In this document: positions 27,796-37,037 of the stretch, in pieces
Position numbering within the stretch: the stretch's first letter is position 1
Layout of the letters: each line of letters begins with the position of its first letter
DNA from: JANXQG01 sp963709175
GTDB taxonomy: Bacteria; Planctomycetota; Planctomycetia; Pirellulales; Thermoguttaceae
Reading direction: 5' to 3'
Length of the DNA stretch: 64,000 bases
Assembly: GCA_963709175.1 (NCBI GenBank)
Contig: CAVPVK010000004.1
Span: forward strand, 124,001-188,000
The notes under the pieces: model-generated
Told to the model about the DNA's origin: nothing
Databases searched by the model: none
The model's input: only the letters and a program-made list of their open reading frames with translations
Position numbers and translations under genes: made by a program

Positions 27796-28389
27796 ATGTC
27801 TTCCTATCGCGATTACCAGCGGCAACGGCAGTTGACCTTGGGCGATCTGCTGCTGGAGAACCGCATCATCCTGCTCCAGGGCGAGATTCATGACGGCAAC
27901 GCCAACGAGCTGGTGATGAAGCTCTTGTACCTGCAGAGCGAGAACCGCCGCAAGGACATCCATTTCTACATCAACTCGCCCGGCGGCAGCGTGAGCGCAA
28001 CGCTGGCCATCTACGACACGATGCAGATCCTCAGTTGCCCGGTGGCCACCTACTGCGTCGGCCTGGCGGCCAGCGGCGGATCGGTCCTGCTGGCCGGCGG
28101 CAGCAAAGGCAAGCGATTCGCCCTGCCGCACGCCAAGATCATGATGCACCAGCCCTACGGGCAGGTGGGCGGCCAGGTGTCCGACATCGAGATCCAAGCC
28201 CAGGAGATCCTCAAGACCCGCGACGTGCTCAACCAGATCCTTGCCGCGCACAGCGGCCAGCCCATCGAGCGGATCGCCAAGGACACCGACCGCGATTTCT
28301 ACATGAACGCCGAGGAAGCCAAGACCTACGGCATCGTCGACGACATTCTTACCAAGCAGATCGCGTCCAAGGAACAGGAAGAGGAGTAA
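27796..28389 (+). CDS. clpP: ATP-dependent Clp protease proteolytic subunit, copy 1
   Basis: A 197 aa serine protease subunit of the ClpP barrel. The catalytic Ser lies in VGLAASGGSVLLAGG, His in AKIMMHQPYGQ and Asp in KDTDRDFYMNAEEA. The handle segment is DIEIQAQEILKTRDVLNQIL. The Ser motif (A-A-S-G-G) differs from the usual A-A-S-M-G, while copy 2 keeps S-M-G. The start ATG 27796 follows the palindrome. The longer extension to 27712 would run through that repeat and is rejected. It is 6 nt from clpP2. Confidence 0.93.
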   Translation: MSSYRDYQRQRQLTLGDLLLENRIILLQGEIHDGNANELVMKLLYLQSENRRKDIHFYINSPGGSVSATLAIYDTMQILSCPVATYCVGLAASGGSVLLAGGSKGKRFALPHAKIMMHQPYGQVGGQVSDIEIQAQEILKTRDVLNQILAAHSGQPIERIAKDTDRDFYMNAEEAKTYGIVDDILTKQIASKEQEEE

Positions 28390-28395
28390 CCCAGC

Positions 28396-28996
28396 ATGCC
28401 GCTCATTCCTTATGTCGTGGAGAAAAGCGGCCGCGAAGAGCGGGCGATGGACATCTACAGTCGCCTGCTCCGCGACCGCATCATTTTCCTCGGCGCTACG
28501 ATCAACGATGAAGTGGCCAACAGCGTGGTGGCGCAGATGCTTTACCTGCACTCCGAGGATGCCAAGGCCGACATCCACCTGTACATCAATTCGCCGGGCG
28601 GCAGCGTCAGCTCCGGCCTGGCGATCTACGACACCATGCAGTTCATCACCTGCGACGTGGCCACCTATTGCATCGGGCAGTGCGCATCGATGGGCGCCGT
28701 GCTGCTCTGCCGGCGCGGCCGGCAAGCGGAAGGCCCTGCCCAACGCGCGGATCATGATCCACCAGCCCTTGGCGGGCATGGAGGGCACGGCTGAGGAAAT
28801 CATGATCCACGCCAAGGAGTTCGGCAAGGTCAAGGAGCGGCTCAACCGCATCCTCATCAAGCACACCGGCCATCCGCTGGAGAAGATCGAGAAGGATACC
28901 GACCGCGACCGCTTTATGTCGGCCGAGGAAGCGGCGGAATACGGCCTGATTGACCAGGTCATCGAGCACATGGAAATGCCCAAGCCGTCGACTTGA
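28396..28996 (+). CDS. clpP: ATP-dependent Clp protease proteolytic subunit, copy 2 (one frameshift)
   Basis: The second ClpP of the tandem pair, about 200 aa. Catalytic Ser is in IGQCASMGAVLLC, His in ARIMIHQPLAG and Asp in KDTDRDRFMSAEEAAEYG. The frame changes near 28712, inside the GC-rich stretch that follows V-L-L-C. Restoring two bases gives L-L-C-A-G-A-A-G-K-R, as expected for the family. An essential-type gene with an error at a GC dinucleotide points to a sequencing fault. Tandem ClpPs often build mixed-ring or regulated proteases. It forms an operon with clpP1. Confidence 0.9.
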
Positions 28997-29025
28997 TTGG
29001 GAGAACGCGGGGAAAGAGACTTGAT

Positions 29026-29050
29026 ATTTGAGATATTCGAGATCTCAAAT
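29026..29050. terminator. Palindrome after the tig-clpP operon
   Basis: ATTTGAGAT (29026-29034) and ATCTCAAAT (29042-29050) form a perfect 9-bp stem with a 7 nt loop, about 30 bp after the clpP2 stop. AT-rich and without a clear T-run, it may be a terminator or a dispersed element. Confidence 0.4.
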
Positions 29051-29140
29051 CGCGAATTTCGCAACTGGCGGCTGAAAACTTGGGGGGCCTGAGCGCTGCG
29101 GCAGGAAGCCGCGGCAAGTTACCCTTTGCGCGAGGGCCTT

Positions 29141-30098
29141 ATGAAAATCTGGCGAATCGTCGTTCTCGGCCTACTAGGATTGGCCGGGGCAGGATGCCAA
29201 AACGACCCCACCATCGCGATGCTGGAGCGCGACAACCGCAAGAAGGAATGGGAAATCATTCAATTGCGCGGCCGCGTGCAAGACCTGGAGGAGGCTGTGG
29301 CTGCTGGCGAGCCGGCACGCCGCCCTTCCCCCCGGCGAAATGCCGCCGGAGCCGGGCACGATCGAGGGCCGCGCTTCGACCCGTCCCGGTCGCCCGGCAA
29401 GCGGCGCCTCTCCGGCCGATACTTTGCCTGAGCCGGGCGTGCTGAACCTCTCGCCCGGCATCGAGGCCGCGCCGGGTGAGATCCCCGACCGCTTGAAGGT
29501 CCCCGGCGGAAACTCTCCGCCGCGCAATGCCCTGCCCGGCGGATCGGCCCCAGCCGGACCGTCGTTGCCGCCGTCCTCGCGGTGGACGCCGGTGCACGAG
29601 CAGCCGCTGGCTCGCAACTCGGGCGCCGCCGACAACGGCGCCGTCGGCCAACTCACATTGCACCCCGCGCTGACGGGCGGGATCGGCAGCAGCGACTACG
29701 CTGGCGACGAGGGATTGCTCGTGGTGGTCGAGCCCCGCGACTTTGGCGGGAACATCGTCGCCGCGCCGGGCGATCTCAGCGTGGCCCTGATCGACCCCGC
29801 CCTGAGCGGCCAGCAGGCCCGGTTGGGGCGTTGGGATTTTTCCGCCGCACAAACCGAAGGAATGATCCACGCGGGCCCGGAACCAGGAATCCATCTCCAC
29901 TTGCCTTGGACGTCCACTCCCGTCCACGATCGGCTGAAGGTAGTCGTACGCTACACGACTCGCGACGGCCGCAAGCTGCAGGCCGAACGGCTGATCGCGG
30001 TGGCACTGAACGCCCCGCGTTCGGTCCCGCAGGAGGTGATTCGCGATGCCGAGCCCGTGCAGACGGCTACTCGGCCGCAATGGTCGCCGGAGCGGTAG
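29141..30098 (+). CDS. Lipoprotein with Pro-rich region (one frameshift)
   Basis: About 319 aa. A lipoprotein signal (MKIWRIVVLGLLGLAGAGC) precedes a short coiled-coil (LERDNRKKEWEIIQLRGRVQ), then Pro/Gly-rich sequence. A globular C-terminal part follows, with GLLVVVEPRDFGGNIV and RLKVVVRYTTRDGRKL, which looks like a beta-sandwich. The frame changes at a run of six C (29328-29333); a seventh C would restore it. I do not recognise the family. The N-terminal coiled coil resembles those of envelope lipoproteins that contact the cell wall. It stands alone, reading towards the convergent hydrolase. Confidence 0.6.
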
Positions 30099-30375
30099 AA
30101 GAACTGTCTCAGCGCCAGCGGAAAGCAGGAGCCGGACAGGCCGATCGAAAGCTGCTCTTCTTGATCGACGTTCCACCCACGAGTTAGCTGAATTGATGCC
30201 AGCGACGTTTGGGCTCGGCTGCCATCGAGAAAATGCAGGCTATCGCCCAGCCCTCGGCCGTTCTGCAAGGTCACCGATACTTTCAGAACTCCCTGAGGCT
30301 CGATTCAAAGAATGCCTACGTTCACAGAATATCGAGGTGAGCAAACAGAGAATCTCGTCCTGCCGCGACCCCGTG
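30099..30375. other. 277-bp gap between convergent genes
   Basis: I see no gene, RNA or clear terminator here. The short open frames in this stretch have no family features and unfavourable codon use. Confidence 0.5.
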
Positions 30376-31175
30376 TCAGAACGCATGACCTTCCAGGAAC
30401 GTTTTGATGGCCTCCGCCAGTTCGTCGGCCGCTTCCAATGGCGTGACATGCCCGGCGCCGTCCAGTTGGATAAGCCGCGCGCCGGGGATCTGCCGGCACA
30501 TGGCACCCATCTCGGCCGCCGTAGAGAGGGCGTCGTGCCGGCCCACGATCAACAACGTGGGACAATCGATCCGGGGCAACAGCCCCGTGCTGTCTGGGCG
30601 ATCGGCCAGGCCCCGCAACGTAGCGGCGTAGCCAATCGGATTGCCGGCAAGAATCATCTGCCGCAGTCGATCGACGACCTGCGGACGTCCCTCCAGCGTG
30701 GCGGGCGACAGCAGGCGAGGAATCATGGTATCAGCCAGAAAACGAGGGCCTTCCAGCTCTACCCGCCGGGCCGTTTCCAGGCGCCCCGCGGCCACCTGGG
30801 CGCGTCGGGCGCAGCCCGCGTGTCGCAGAGAATCAGTCCGGCCAAGTGCGACCGATAGACCTCGAAGAACCGAAAGGCCACGTAACCGCCCATGGAAAGT
30901 CCGCCCAACACGATCGGCTCGCCGATCTTCAGGGCGTCGAGCATGGCCGCCAGATCGTCGGCCCAATCCGCCACGGTCACCTTGCCCGGCGTGGCTGAGC
31001 TCCGGCCGAAGCCGCGAAGGTCGGGCGTGATCACGCGATAGTGCGGCGCCAGCGCCTCGACTTGCCGGGCCCAGACCGAGTGGTCCATGGGAAAGCCGTG
31101 GATCAATACCAGGGGACGGCCGGTGCCTTGGTCGGCCACCGCCAATTCAACGCTCGGGAGTTGGATCGTGCGCAT
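30376..31175 (-). CDS. Alpha/beta-fold hydrolase (one frameshift)
   Basis: About 267 aa. It has the oxyanion-hole HGFPMDHSVW, the nucleophile elbow GLSMGGYVAF, the acid in LLIVGRHDALS and the catalytic His in LDGAGHVTPLEAADEL. The halves fit one protein if one base is added near 30795, after the R-A-A-P-D segment. No signal peptide, so probably cytosolic. The subgroup (3-oxoadipate enol-lactonase, haloperoxidase or esterase-like) cannot be set from sequence. It stands alone. Confidence 0.8.
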
Positions 31176-31287
31176 GATCTATTTCCGCTTGCCGGAGGAT
31201 GCGATTCAGCCCGTCGCGATTTGCCGGACACAGGCCCAAGCCAAAACCACTGACAAAACCGCACTCCAAAACGCCTCTCCACGCTGC

Positions 31288-33237
31288 CTAGCCAAAAGGA
31301 TTGTCTTCCCGGGTCTTTTCCCGTGTGGGCGGTGGAGTTTTCATCGCCGGCTTTTCCAACTTTTCGATGCTCTCCAGTTTGATGCCTTTCTCGCGGGCTT
31401 TCTTGCGAAACGACTCCAGTTGCCTTTGCACCGCACGATTGTAAGGCATCAGCTCCGCGGCCCGCGTCTGCTGCTTCACGGCGGCCGCGTAATCGCCCTT
31501 GGCAAAATAGACGCGGGCGAGCGTGTCAACGTAGGCGCCGCGCTCGTCGCCAGCCAATTCGACGGCACGTTTTGCCAAGCGCAGGGCCTCATCGAGATCA
31601 CCCTCCGTGTTGGCGGTCAGCCAGGCAAACTCGTTGCAGGGCTGAGCGGCCTCGCCCGATCGCTCTCCATAAGGGCCCATATCGGCGATCTGCTCCCGCA
31701 AGGCGCAGAGCTTCTTCTCGATCAGCCCATGAATCTTCTCGCGATAGGCGGCTGGCGAATCGGGCAGTTGGTGGCAGGCAATGAGGACTTCAATATCGTA
31801 GGCGTGCGTGGCCAGGGCCTTATCGAGGTACTCCCGCTCCTTAGCCCGATCGCCGCGGGCCTTGCAGTCGCAGGCTTGGAAGAAAAGGCGGCGCGACCGC
31901 AGCGCGCCCAGCGTCACGTCGCCGCCTTCCTGGTCGATCAGCGTCCATTGGTGGGTCCGCCGTACGAAAGTGCCGGTTATTCCGGCCAGCGTTTCGGCAG
32001 CCCGGCCATCTTCATCCCGGTCGTGGTACAGCTCGGACAAGGAACGCGCGGCAATGACAGCCAACGGCGAATGCGGCTGCGCAGCGTGTATGACATGCTC
32101 CCATTCCTTCATTGCCCAATCGAAGCGGCCACGCCGCTCGAGGCTCTCTCCACATTGGAAATGCGAGGCCAGCGACTGGTCGTCGTCGCCCGGGTTGAGC
32201 CTTAGGGCCCGGACCGCCGAGAGGGCCGCGGCGGGCGCGTCGCCACGGAGGGTCTGCGCCTCGGCCAGCAGGTAGAGCAAATCGGCTGACTCGACGATGG
32301 TCGGTCGGCAGCGGGCTTCCATAAGCATTGTCGCCGCCCAGTCCTTCTGGTCGATGAACCATCGCAGCAACACTGCCAGTTCGCCAGGGTCGTCGCGGCG
32401 GAGTCGGATCAGGCGCGCCAGGCTCGCCTGGGCGTCGGCGCCGCGGCTAATCTTCCGCAAGGCGGCAATTTGCATCCGTAGCAATTGCTCCACGACGTCC
32501 AGCGAGGTTTCGCGGGGCTGCTGCAGAAGCAACTCTTCCTCGCTGGCCAGCAAATCGGTCCAAAGCGTGGCCAGGGCGGTCGAATCCTGCTTAGCCCGCA
32601 ACCATGCGACGACCCATCGGGCCGGCCGGCGCGAGCAATCGCCGAGGGTCCTTTCGATCACCGCCGCGCTGGTTTTTTTCGCATCGCCACCCTTCGATAT
32701 GGATTCCACCAGCCGCAGGGCGGCCAACTTGGCCAAGGGAAGCGATCGTTCAAAGCGGATGATCCGGCAGATCGCCGGAATGCCCGCGGCATGGGGAAGT
32801 TCTAATAGTTGCCCGACGCGGAATTCGCGGACGTTGTCGTCCTGCGTTTCGTAACGTGCCAGCAGGCTAACGACGTCGGATGGATCGCCCGGCGACGCCC
32901 AGTTGCTGCGGATCGAGAACAGCAACCGGGCGACCCGGATGGCGACTTCCATATCGTCGCTGTCGGCGGCCGCGGTAAGGGCGTCAACGGCGTCAAAACC
33001 CATCTTGCCGAGATCGGCCTCGGCCTTTTGACGGACGAAGTAATCGCCGTCGCCCAGGGCACGGATCAGGCGATCGATGTGCCTCGCGGTGGGCGGATCC
33101 GGCGGGGCGGCGGAGTGCTCGGCAGCGAATGCCACCGTCGCGCAAGCTGCGCATATCACGTATATCACCGCCTGCGTCTGCGTCGTTCGCGAATAATGCG
33201 CCAACCCGCCAGACACCCTGTTTCGCTCGCCATCCAC
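31288..33237 (-). CDS. Secreted HEAT/TPR-repeat protein
   Basis: Up to 649 aa. A hydrophobic signal segment (AVIYVICAACATVAFAAEHS) lies 20 residues in, so the real start may be an internal GTG near 33168 instead of GTG 33237. HEAT-like repeats follow (IRALGDGDYFVRQKAEADLG, DSDDMEVAIRVARLLF). The C-terminal half is made of TPR units (LAEAQTLRGDAPAAALSAVRALRL, FAWLTANTEGDLDEALRLAKRAVELA, ARVYFAKGDYAAAVKQQTRAAEL). It ends in a Lys/Pro-rich tail. Such repeat proteins act as scaffolds; no partner is identifiable here. Confidence 0.7.
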   Translation of the reverse strand: MDGERNRVSGGLAHYSRTTQTQAVIYVICAACATVAFAAEHSAAPPDPPTARHIDRLIRALGDGDYFVRQKAEADLGKMGFDAVDALTAAADSDDMEVAIRVARLLFSIRSNWASPGDPSDVVSLLARYETQDDNVREFRVGQLLELPHAAGIPAICRIIRFERSLPLAKLAALRLVESISKGGDAKKTSAAVIERTLGDCSRRPARWVVAWLRAKQDSTALATLWTDLLASEEELLLQQPRETSLDVVEQLLRMQIAALRKISRGADAQASLARLIRLRRDDPGELAVLLRWFIDQKDWAATMLMEARCRPTIVESADLLYLLAEAQTLRGDAPAAALSAVRALRLNPGDDDQSLASHFQCGESLERRGRFDWAMKEWEHVIHAAQPHSPLAVIAARSLSELYHDRDEDGRAAETLAGITGTFVRRTHQWTLIDQEGGDVTLGALRSRRLFFQACDCKARGDRAKEREYLDKALATHAYDIEVLIACHQLPDSPAAYREKIHGLIEKKLCALREQIADMGPYGERSGEAAQPCNEFAWLTANTEGDLDEALRLAKRAVELAGDERGAYVDTLARVYFAKGDYAAAVKQQTRAAELMPYNRAVQRQLESFRKKAREKGIKLESIEKLEKPAMKTPPPTREKTREDNPFG

Positions 33238-33328
33238 CAGCTTTGCCCTCTAGACCTCACGGTTCACGACCACCCGCTGTACATCAGGCTGGAAAGGCTG
33301 ACGTACTTGAATTCGGGCGGACGGTTGG

Positions 33329-33922
33329 TTATTCATACTGGATCTTGCAGCCGACGGGCGGAGTGGTCGTCGTTTCCGGCGTCTTGCCCGCGAGCACGGC
33401 GTCCAGTGCCGCACGGACGTACTGTTTGGTGACCTTGTCGGCTTTCATGTTGTCGTCGATCGCCCCCTTGTAGACTAGCTTGCGATCCTTGTCCAGCACG
33501 AAGGTGTCCGGCGTGCAGGCGGCCCCATAATCGCGGCCCGACTGCTGGGTCGGATCCGAGAGATATGGGAAATTGAAGCCGGCGGTTTCAGCCCGCTTCT
33601 TCATCGCTTCCAAATTGTCGGCGGCCCCCTTATTCACACAAATGGCAATGACCTGAACGCCCTTGTCCTTGTAGTCCTTCTGCAGGGCGACGAGGCGGTC
33701 CTGGTAGGCCTTGGCCACCGGGCAATGGTTGCAGGTGAAGACGACGACAAGCGCCTTGGCGTCCTTGTAGTCGACAAAACTGTGCGACTGGTCGTCGGTG
33801 CCGGTGGCGCCCGTCCACTGCGGGGCCGGATCGCCCACGTTCAGCTTATTGGCGGCAAAACACGTGCTGGCCGCCAAGGCGGCCGAAACGAGAACCAGAC
33901 TTCCATAGGCAAAACGATGCAT
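33329..33922 (-). CDS. Secreted thioredoxin-fold protein (redoxin/AhpC-TSA-like)
   Basis: 197 aa. A signal peptide (GSLVLVSAALAASTCFA) precedes a thioredoxin fold. The active-site segment is VVVFTCNHCPVAKAYQDRL, giving a CNHC pair. Later come YLSDPTQQSGRDYGAACTPDTFVLD and the typical LVYKGAIDDN strand. This group is widespread in planctomycetes as a predicted periplasmic thiol-disulfide protein. SD AGAGGA lies 10 nt before ATG 33922. It is divergent from the alcohol dehydrogenase gene. Confidence 0.85.
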   Translation of the reverse strand: MHRFAYGSLVLVSAALAASTCFAANKLNVGDPAPQWTGATGTDDQSHSFVDYKDAKALVVVFTCNHCPVAKAYQDRLVALQKDYKDKGVQVIAICVNKGAADNLEAMKKRAETAGFNFPYLSDPTQQSGRDYGAACTPDTFVLDKDRKLVYKGAIDDNMKADKVTKQYVRAALDAVLAGKTPETTTTPPVGCKIQYE

Positions 33923-34178
33923 CAGAAATATCCTCTTTGGCTTGGAAACCCTCGCGAGAATGGGGCAGCCCTATGTCCCGCTCTTTGCAAGCGTTTCCTG
34001 GATTGTTTGTCGTGCAATTTTACTCCGCTGGCAGCCCAAAGGAAACCGTCCAATGGGGAGTTCCGATACCCCTGTTAGTATGGTATTCGCAGAAATCGCC
34101 CGCGTCTATTGCCGCTGTGTTAGAATACGGCCTGGTCTCGTTATTATCCGCCGCAAAAAAATTGAGCAGGAGCCAGTC

Positions 34179-35333
34179 ATGCTTAACTTTACCTACCAAA
34201 ACCCCACGAAAATAGTCTTCGGCAAAGGAACAATTGCTGAGATCAAGAACCTCGTCCCCACAGCGGGTCGGGTTATGTTGACTTTCGGTGGCGGTTCGAT
34301 CCGGCGAAACGGCGTCCATCGGCAAATCGTAGAGGCCCTCTCGGGCCGCCACGTCGTCGAGTTCGGCGGCATTGAGCCCAACCCGCGCTATGAGACTTGT
34401 CTGAAGGCCGTCGCCCTAGCCAAGGCGGAAGGGATCGACTTCCTCCTGGCCGCCGGGGGCGGCTCGGTCATCGATGGCACCAAGTTCATTGCTGCCGCCG
34501 CGCGATATGCGGGGGCCGAACCGTGGGACCTGCTGGGTAATTCGTCGCTGATTCGCGATGCCCTGCCGCTGGGCACGGTGCTCACCCTGCCGGGCACCGG
34601 CTCGGAGATGAACGGCGGCGCGGTCGTTTCGCGGGAAGCCACCGCCGAGAAGCTCTTCTTCCTCTCCGAACATACTTTTCCGCGTTTTTCCATCCTCGAC
34701 CCGGAGACGACCTTCACCCTGCCCGACCGCCAGTTCGCCAACGGTACGGTCGACGCGTTCGTGCAGGTACTCGAGCAGTACCTGACCTACGACGTCGATG
34801 CCCCGCTCCAGGACCGCTTTGCCGAGGGTATTCTGCTGACACTGATTGAGGAGTCGGGGAAGGTCAAGATCGACCCACGGAACTATAACGCGCGGGCGAA
34901 TCTCATGTGGTGCGCGACCAACGGGCTGAACGGTTGGATTGCCTGCGGGCAGCCGCAGGACTGGGCCTCGCACATGATCGGCCACGAGCTGACGGCCCTA
35001 TACGGCGTGGACCACGGGCAGTCGCTGGCGATCGTCATGCCCGGCGTCATGCGCCATCAGCGGTCCCAGAAACGGCAAAAGCTGCTGCAATACGCCGCGC
35101 GGGTATGGGGCTTGACGGAGGGCGACGCGGAGTGGCGGATTGACCGGGCGATCGCCAGCACCGAGGATTTCTTCCGTGGGCTGGGCTTGGGCACGCGGCT
35201 GGCCGACTACCAGATACCGGCGGATTCGGCCCCGCGGGTGGCGGCACGGCTGGCCGATCGCAAGATGTTCCTGGGCGAGCACCAGTCGATCGGCCGCAAG
35301 GAAGTGGAGGAGATTCTTGCGTTGCGGGCTTGA
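34179..35333 (+). CDS. Iron-containing alcohol dehydrogenase (BdhA/YqhD-like)
   Basis: A 384 aa group III alcohol dehydrogenase. The cofactor motif is GGGSVIDGTKFIA, and the metal ligands are in GTVDAFVQVLEQYLTYD (Asp), WASHMIGHELTALYGVDHG (three His). The N-terminus reads FTYQNPTKIVFGKGTI. It is closest to the NADPH-dependent butanol dehydrogenase/YqhD group that reduces many aldehydes. Start ATG 34179 is set by AGGAG at 34168-34172, 6 nt upstream. The 80-residue extension to 33942 has no family similarity. Confidence 0.9.
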   Translation: MLNFTYQNPTKIVFGKGTIAEIKNLVPTAGRVMLTFGGGSIRRNGVHRQIVEALSGRHVVEFGGIEPNPRYETCLKAVALAKAEGIDFLLAAGGGSVIDGTKFIAAAARYAGAEPWDLLGNSSLIRDALPLGTVLTLPGTGSEMNGGAVVSREATAEKLFFLSEHTFPRFSILDPETTFTLPDRQFANGTVDAFVQVLEQYLTYDVDAPLQDRFAEGILLTLIEESGKVKIDPRNYNARANLMWCATNGLNGWIACGQPQDWASHMIGHELTALYGVDHGQSLAIVMPGVMRHQRSQKRQKLLQYAARVWGLTEGDAEWRIDRAIASTEDFFRGLGLGTRLADYQIPADSAPRVAARLADRKMFLGEHQSIGRKEVEEILALRA

Positions 35334-35512
35334 GGCGTGTTACCGCTCACAGCTGGCACTCGCTTAAGTCCGAACGAGCGCCGCTTGTGGGTCGGCTGGT
35401 CGGCGAGGTTTTTATGCGGACATCGCCTAATAGACTGCGAGCGCTGCTGGGAATACAATAGGACCGGCCAAGTTCCGTGCAGTGTCTCAATTAGATCGTG
35501 CAATACGAAACG

Positions 35513-36925
35513 ATGAAAGACAAGATCCTTCTGCGCTATTCCAGAATCGTTAGCGTGGCGATAGGACTGGCGCTTCTGGCGGTAAGCATTGGCCAGTCAG
35601 GCACGCCCAAATCATCGGCCGCGCCGCCCACCGGGCCGTTTGGCCTCTCGTTGATCCGCACCGCCGACCAGGCCCAGGCCGATCTCGACCTGTTTCAGTC
35701 CACCGAGACGTGCGGCGTCTGTCATCCCCGGCAGCTTGAAGAGTTGAAGGGATCGATGCATCTGGCGAGCCACACCGATCCGTTTTATCGTGCGATGGCG
35801 GAGCTTACGCGCAAAGAAGCTGGGCCAAAGGTCTACGCGTTCTGCGCAGGCTGCCACTCGCCGGCTGGAGTGGTAACGGGTTTGATCCCAGCCAAGCCTG
35901 ACGGGCAATTGCCGGCCGAAGCCAAAGCCGGCGTGACCTGCGACGTGTGTCACCAGATCTCTGCCCTGACTGGCGCTACGGGTCCCTGGAAAGAGCCGGG
36001 CAACGCCTCGTTCACGATCCAACAAGGAATGGTCAAATTCGGCAACTACGGCAATGTCGCCGAAAATCGCTCTCATTCCGGTGAGAAGAACGGCATCTTC
36101 GGCAGCTCGGAATTCTGTGCCAGTTGTCACACGGTCATTCAGCCGATGAACGGGTTTCACATCGAGTCTACCTACGACGAATGGAAGGCGGGCATTTATT
36201 CCCAGAAAGGGATCCAGTGCCAGGACTGCCACATGCGCACGGTCGAAGAGGCCCAGAAAGTCGCGGAAACGCTTAAGCCGCCGGTTCTCTTGGGAAAGTC
36301 CATTCCCACCGGGGCCGATCGCCCGATTTATCGACACTACTTCGTTGGCGGCAACGCGAATGCCGATATCCTGGCCGGTGGGAAGAGCCAAGCGCAAATG
36401 GCTGAGGCTCGCTTGAAAGGCGTGGCCCGACTGGAGCTCAAGACACCCGCGAAAGCGACCGCCGGCAAGGAAGTGGTCGTGGATGTGGTGGTCCACAACG
36501 TCTCTGCCGGCCATAACATTCCCACGGCCGTCACCGAATTCCGGCGTATGTGGGTCGATTTGCAGATCCGCGATGGCAAAGGCAAGGTTCTTTTCCGCAA
36601 CCCTGGACTGGATGAAAAGGGCGATCCGCGGCCTGGAGCCATCGCCTTCGGCGCGATTGCGGGCGATGGCGCCGGCAAGGCAACTTTCAGGCTCTGGGAA
36701 ATGACGCAGTTCCTTTGGAAACGGACCATTCCACCCAAGAGTTTCGCCCAGGATACGGTTCGCTTCACGCTGCCGGCCGACGCCACGGGGCCGATAAGCG
36801 TCGACGCAAGGCTCCTCTATCAATCCGCGCCTCCGCACGTGATTCATGAAATCATGGCGAAGGAGGCATTCACGCCCAAGCTCGTCGAAATGACGAAAGC
36901 CAAGGTGACCGTGGACTTGCAATAA
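35513..36925 (+). CDS. Periplasmic pentaheme cytochrome c
   Basis: A 470 aa exported protein with a signal segment (VAIGLALLAVSIGQSG). It has five c-type heme sites: CGVCH (about residue 67), CAGCH (111), CDVCH (143), CASCH (202) and CQDCH (236). Extra His residues nearby could be distal ligands. The C-terminal half (from about DVVVHNVSAGHNIPT) is a heme-free beta-sandwich. This resembles cytochrome c554-like multiheme proteins that carry electrons or reduce N or S compounds. No partner reductase lies beside it. Confidence 0.85.
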   Translation: MKDKILLRYSRIVSVAIGLALLAVSIGQSGTPKSSAAPPTGPFGLSLIRTADQAQADLDLFQSTETCGVCHPRQLEELKGSMHLASHTDPFYRAMAELTRKEAGPKVYAFCAGCHSPAGVVTGLIPAKPDGQLPAEAKAGVTCDVCHQISALTGATGPWKEPGNASFTIQQGMVKFGNYGNVAENRSHSGEKNGIFGSSEFCASCHTVIQPMNGFHIESTYDEWKAGIYSQKGIQCQDCHMRTVEEAQKVAETLKPPVLLGKSIPTGADRPIYRHYFVGGNANADILAGGKSQAQMAEARLKGVARLELKTPAKATAGKEVVVDVVVHNVSAGHNIPTAVTEFRRMWVDLQIRDGKGKVLFRNPGLDEKGDPRPGAIAFGAIAGDGAGKATFRLWEMTQFLWKRTIPPKSFAQDTVRFTLPADATGPISVDARLLYQSAPPHVIHEIMAKEAFTPKLVEMTKAKVTVDLQ

Positions 36926-37037
36926 CTTCGGCCTTCGGCCTTCGCGGGCGTCTTGCGACACGACCACTCGCTGGTTACCATAACAATTGGCGGTGATCGG
37001 CATACCTCAATTCATGGGCGTCGAAGGAGTGAGAGTC

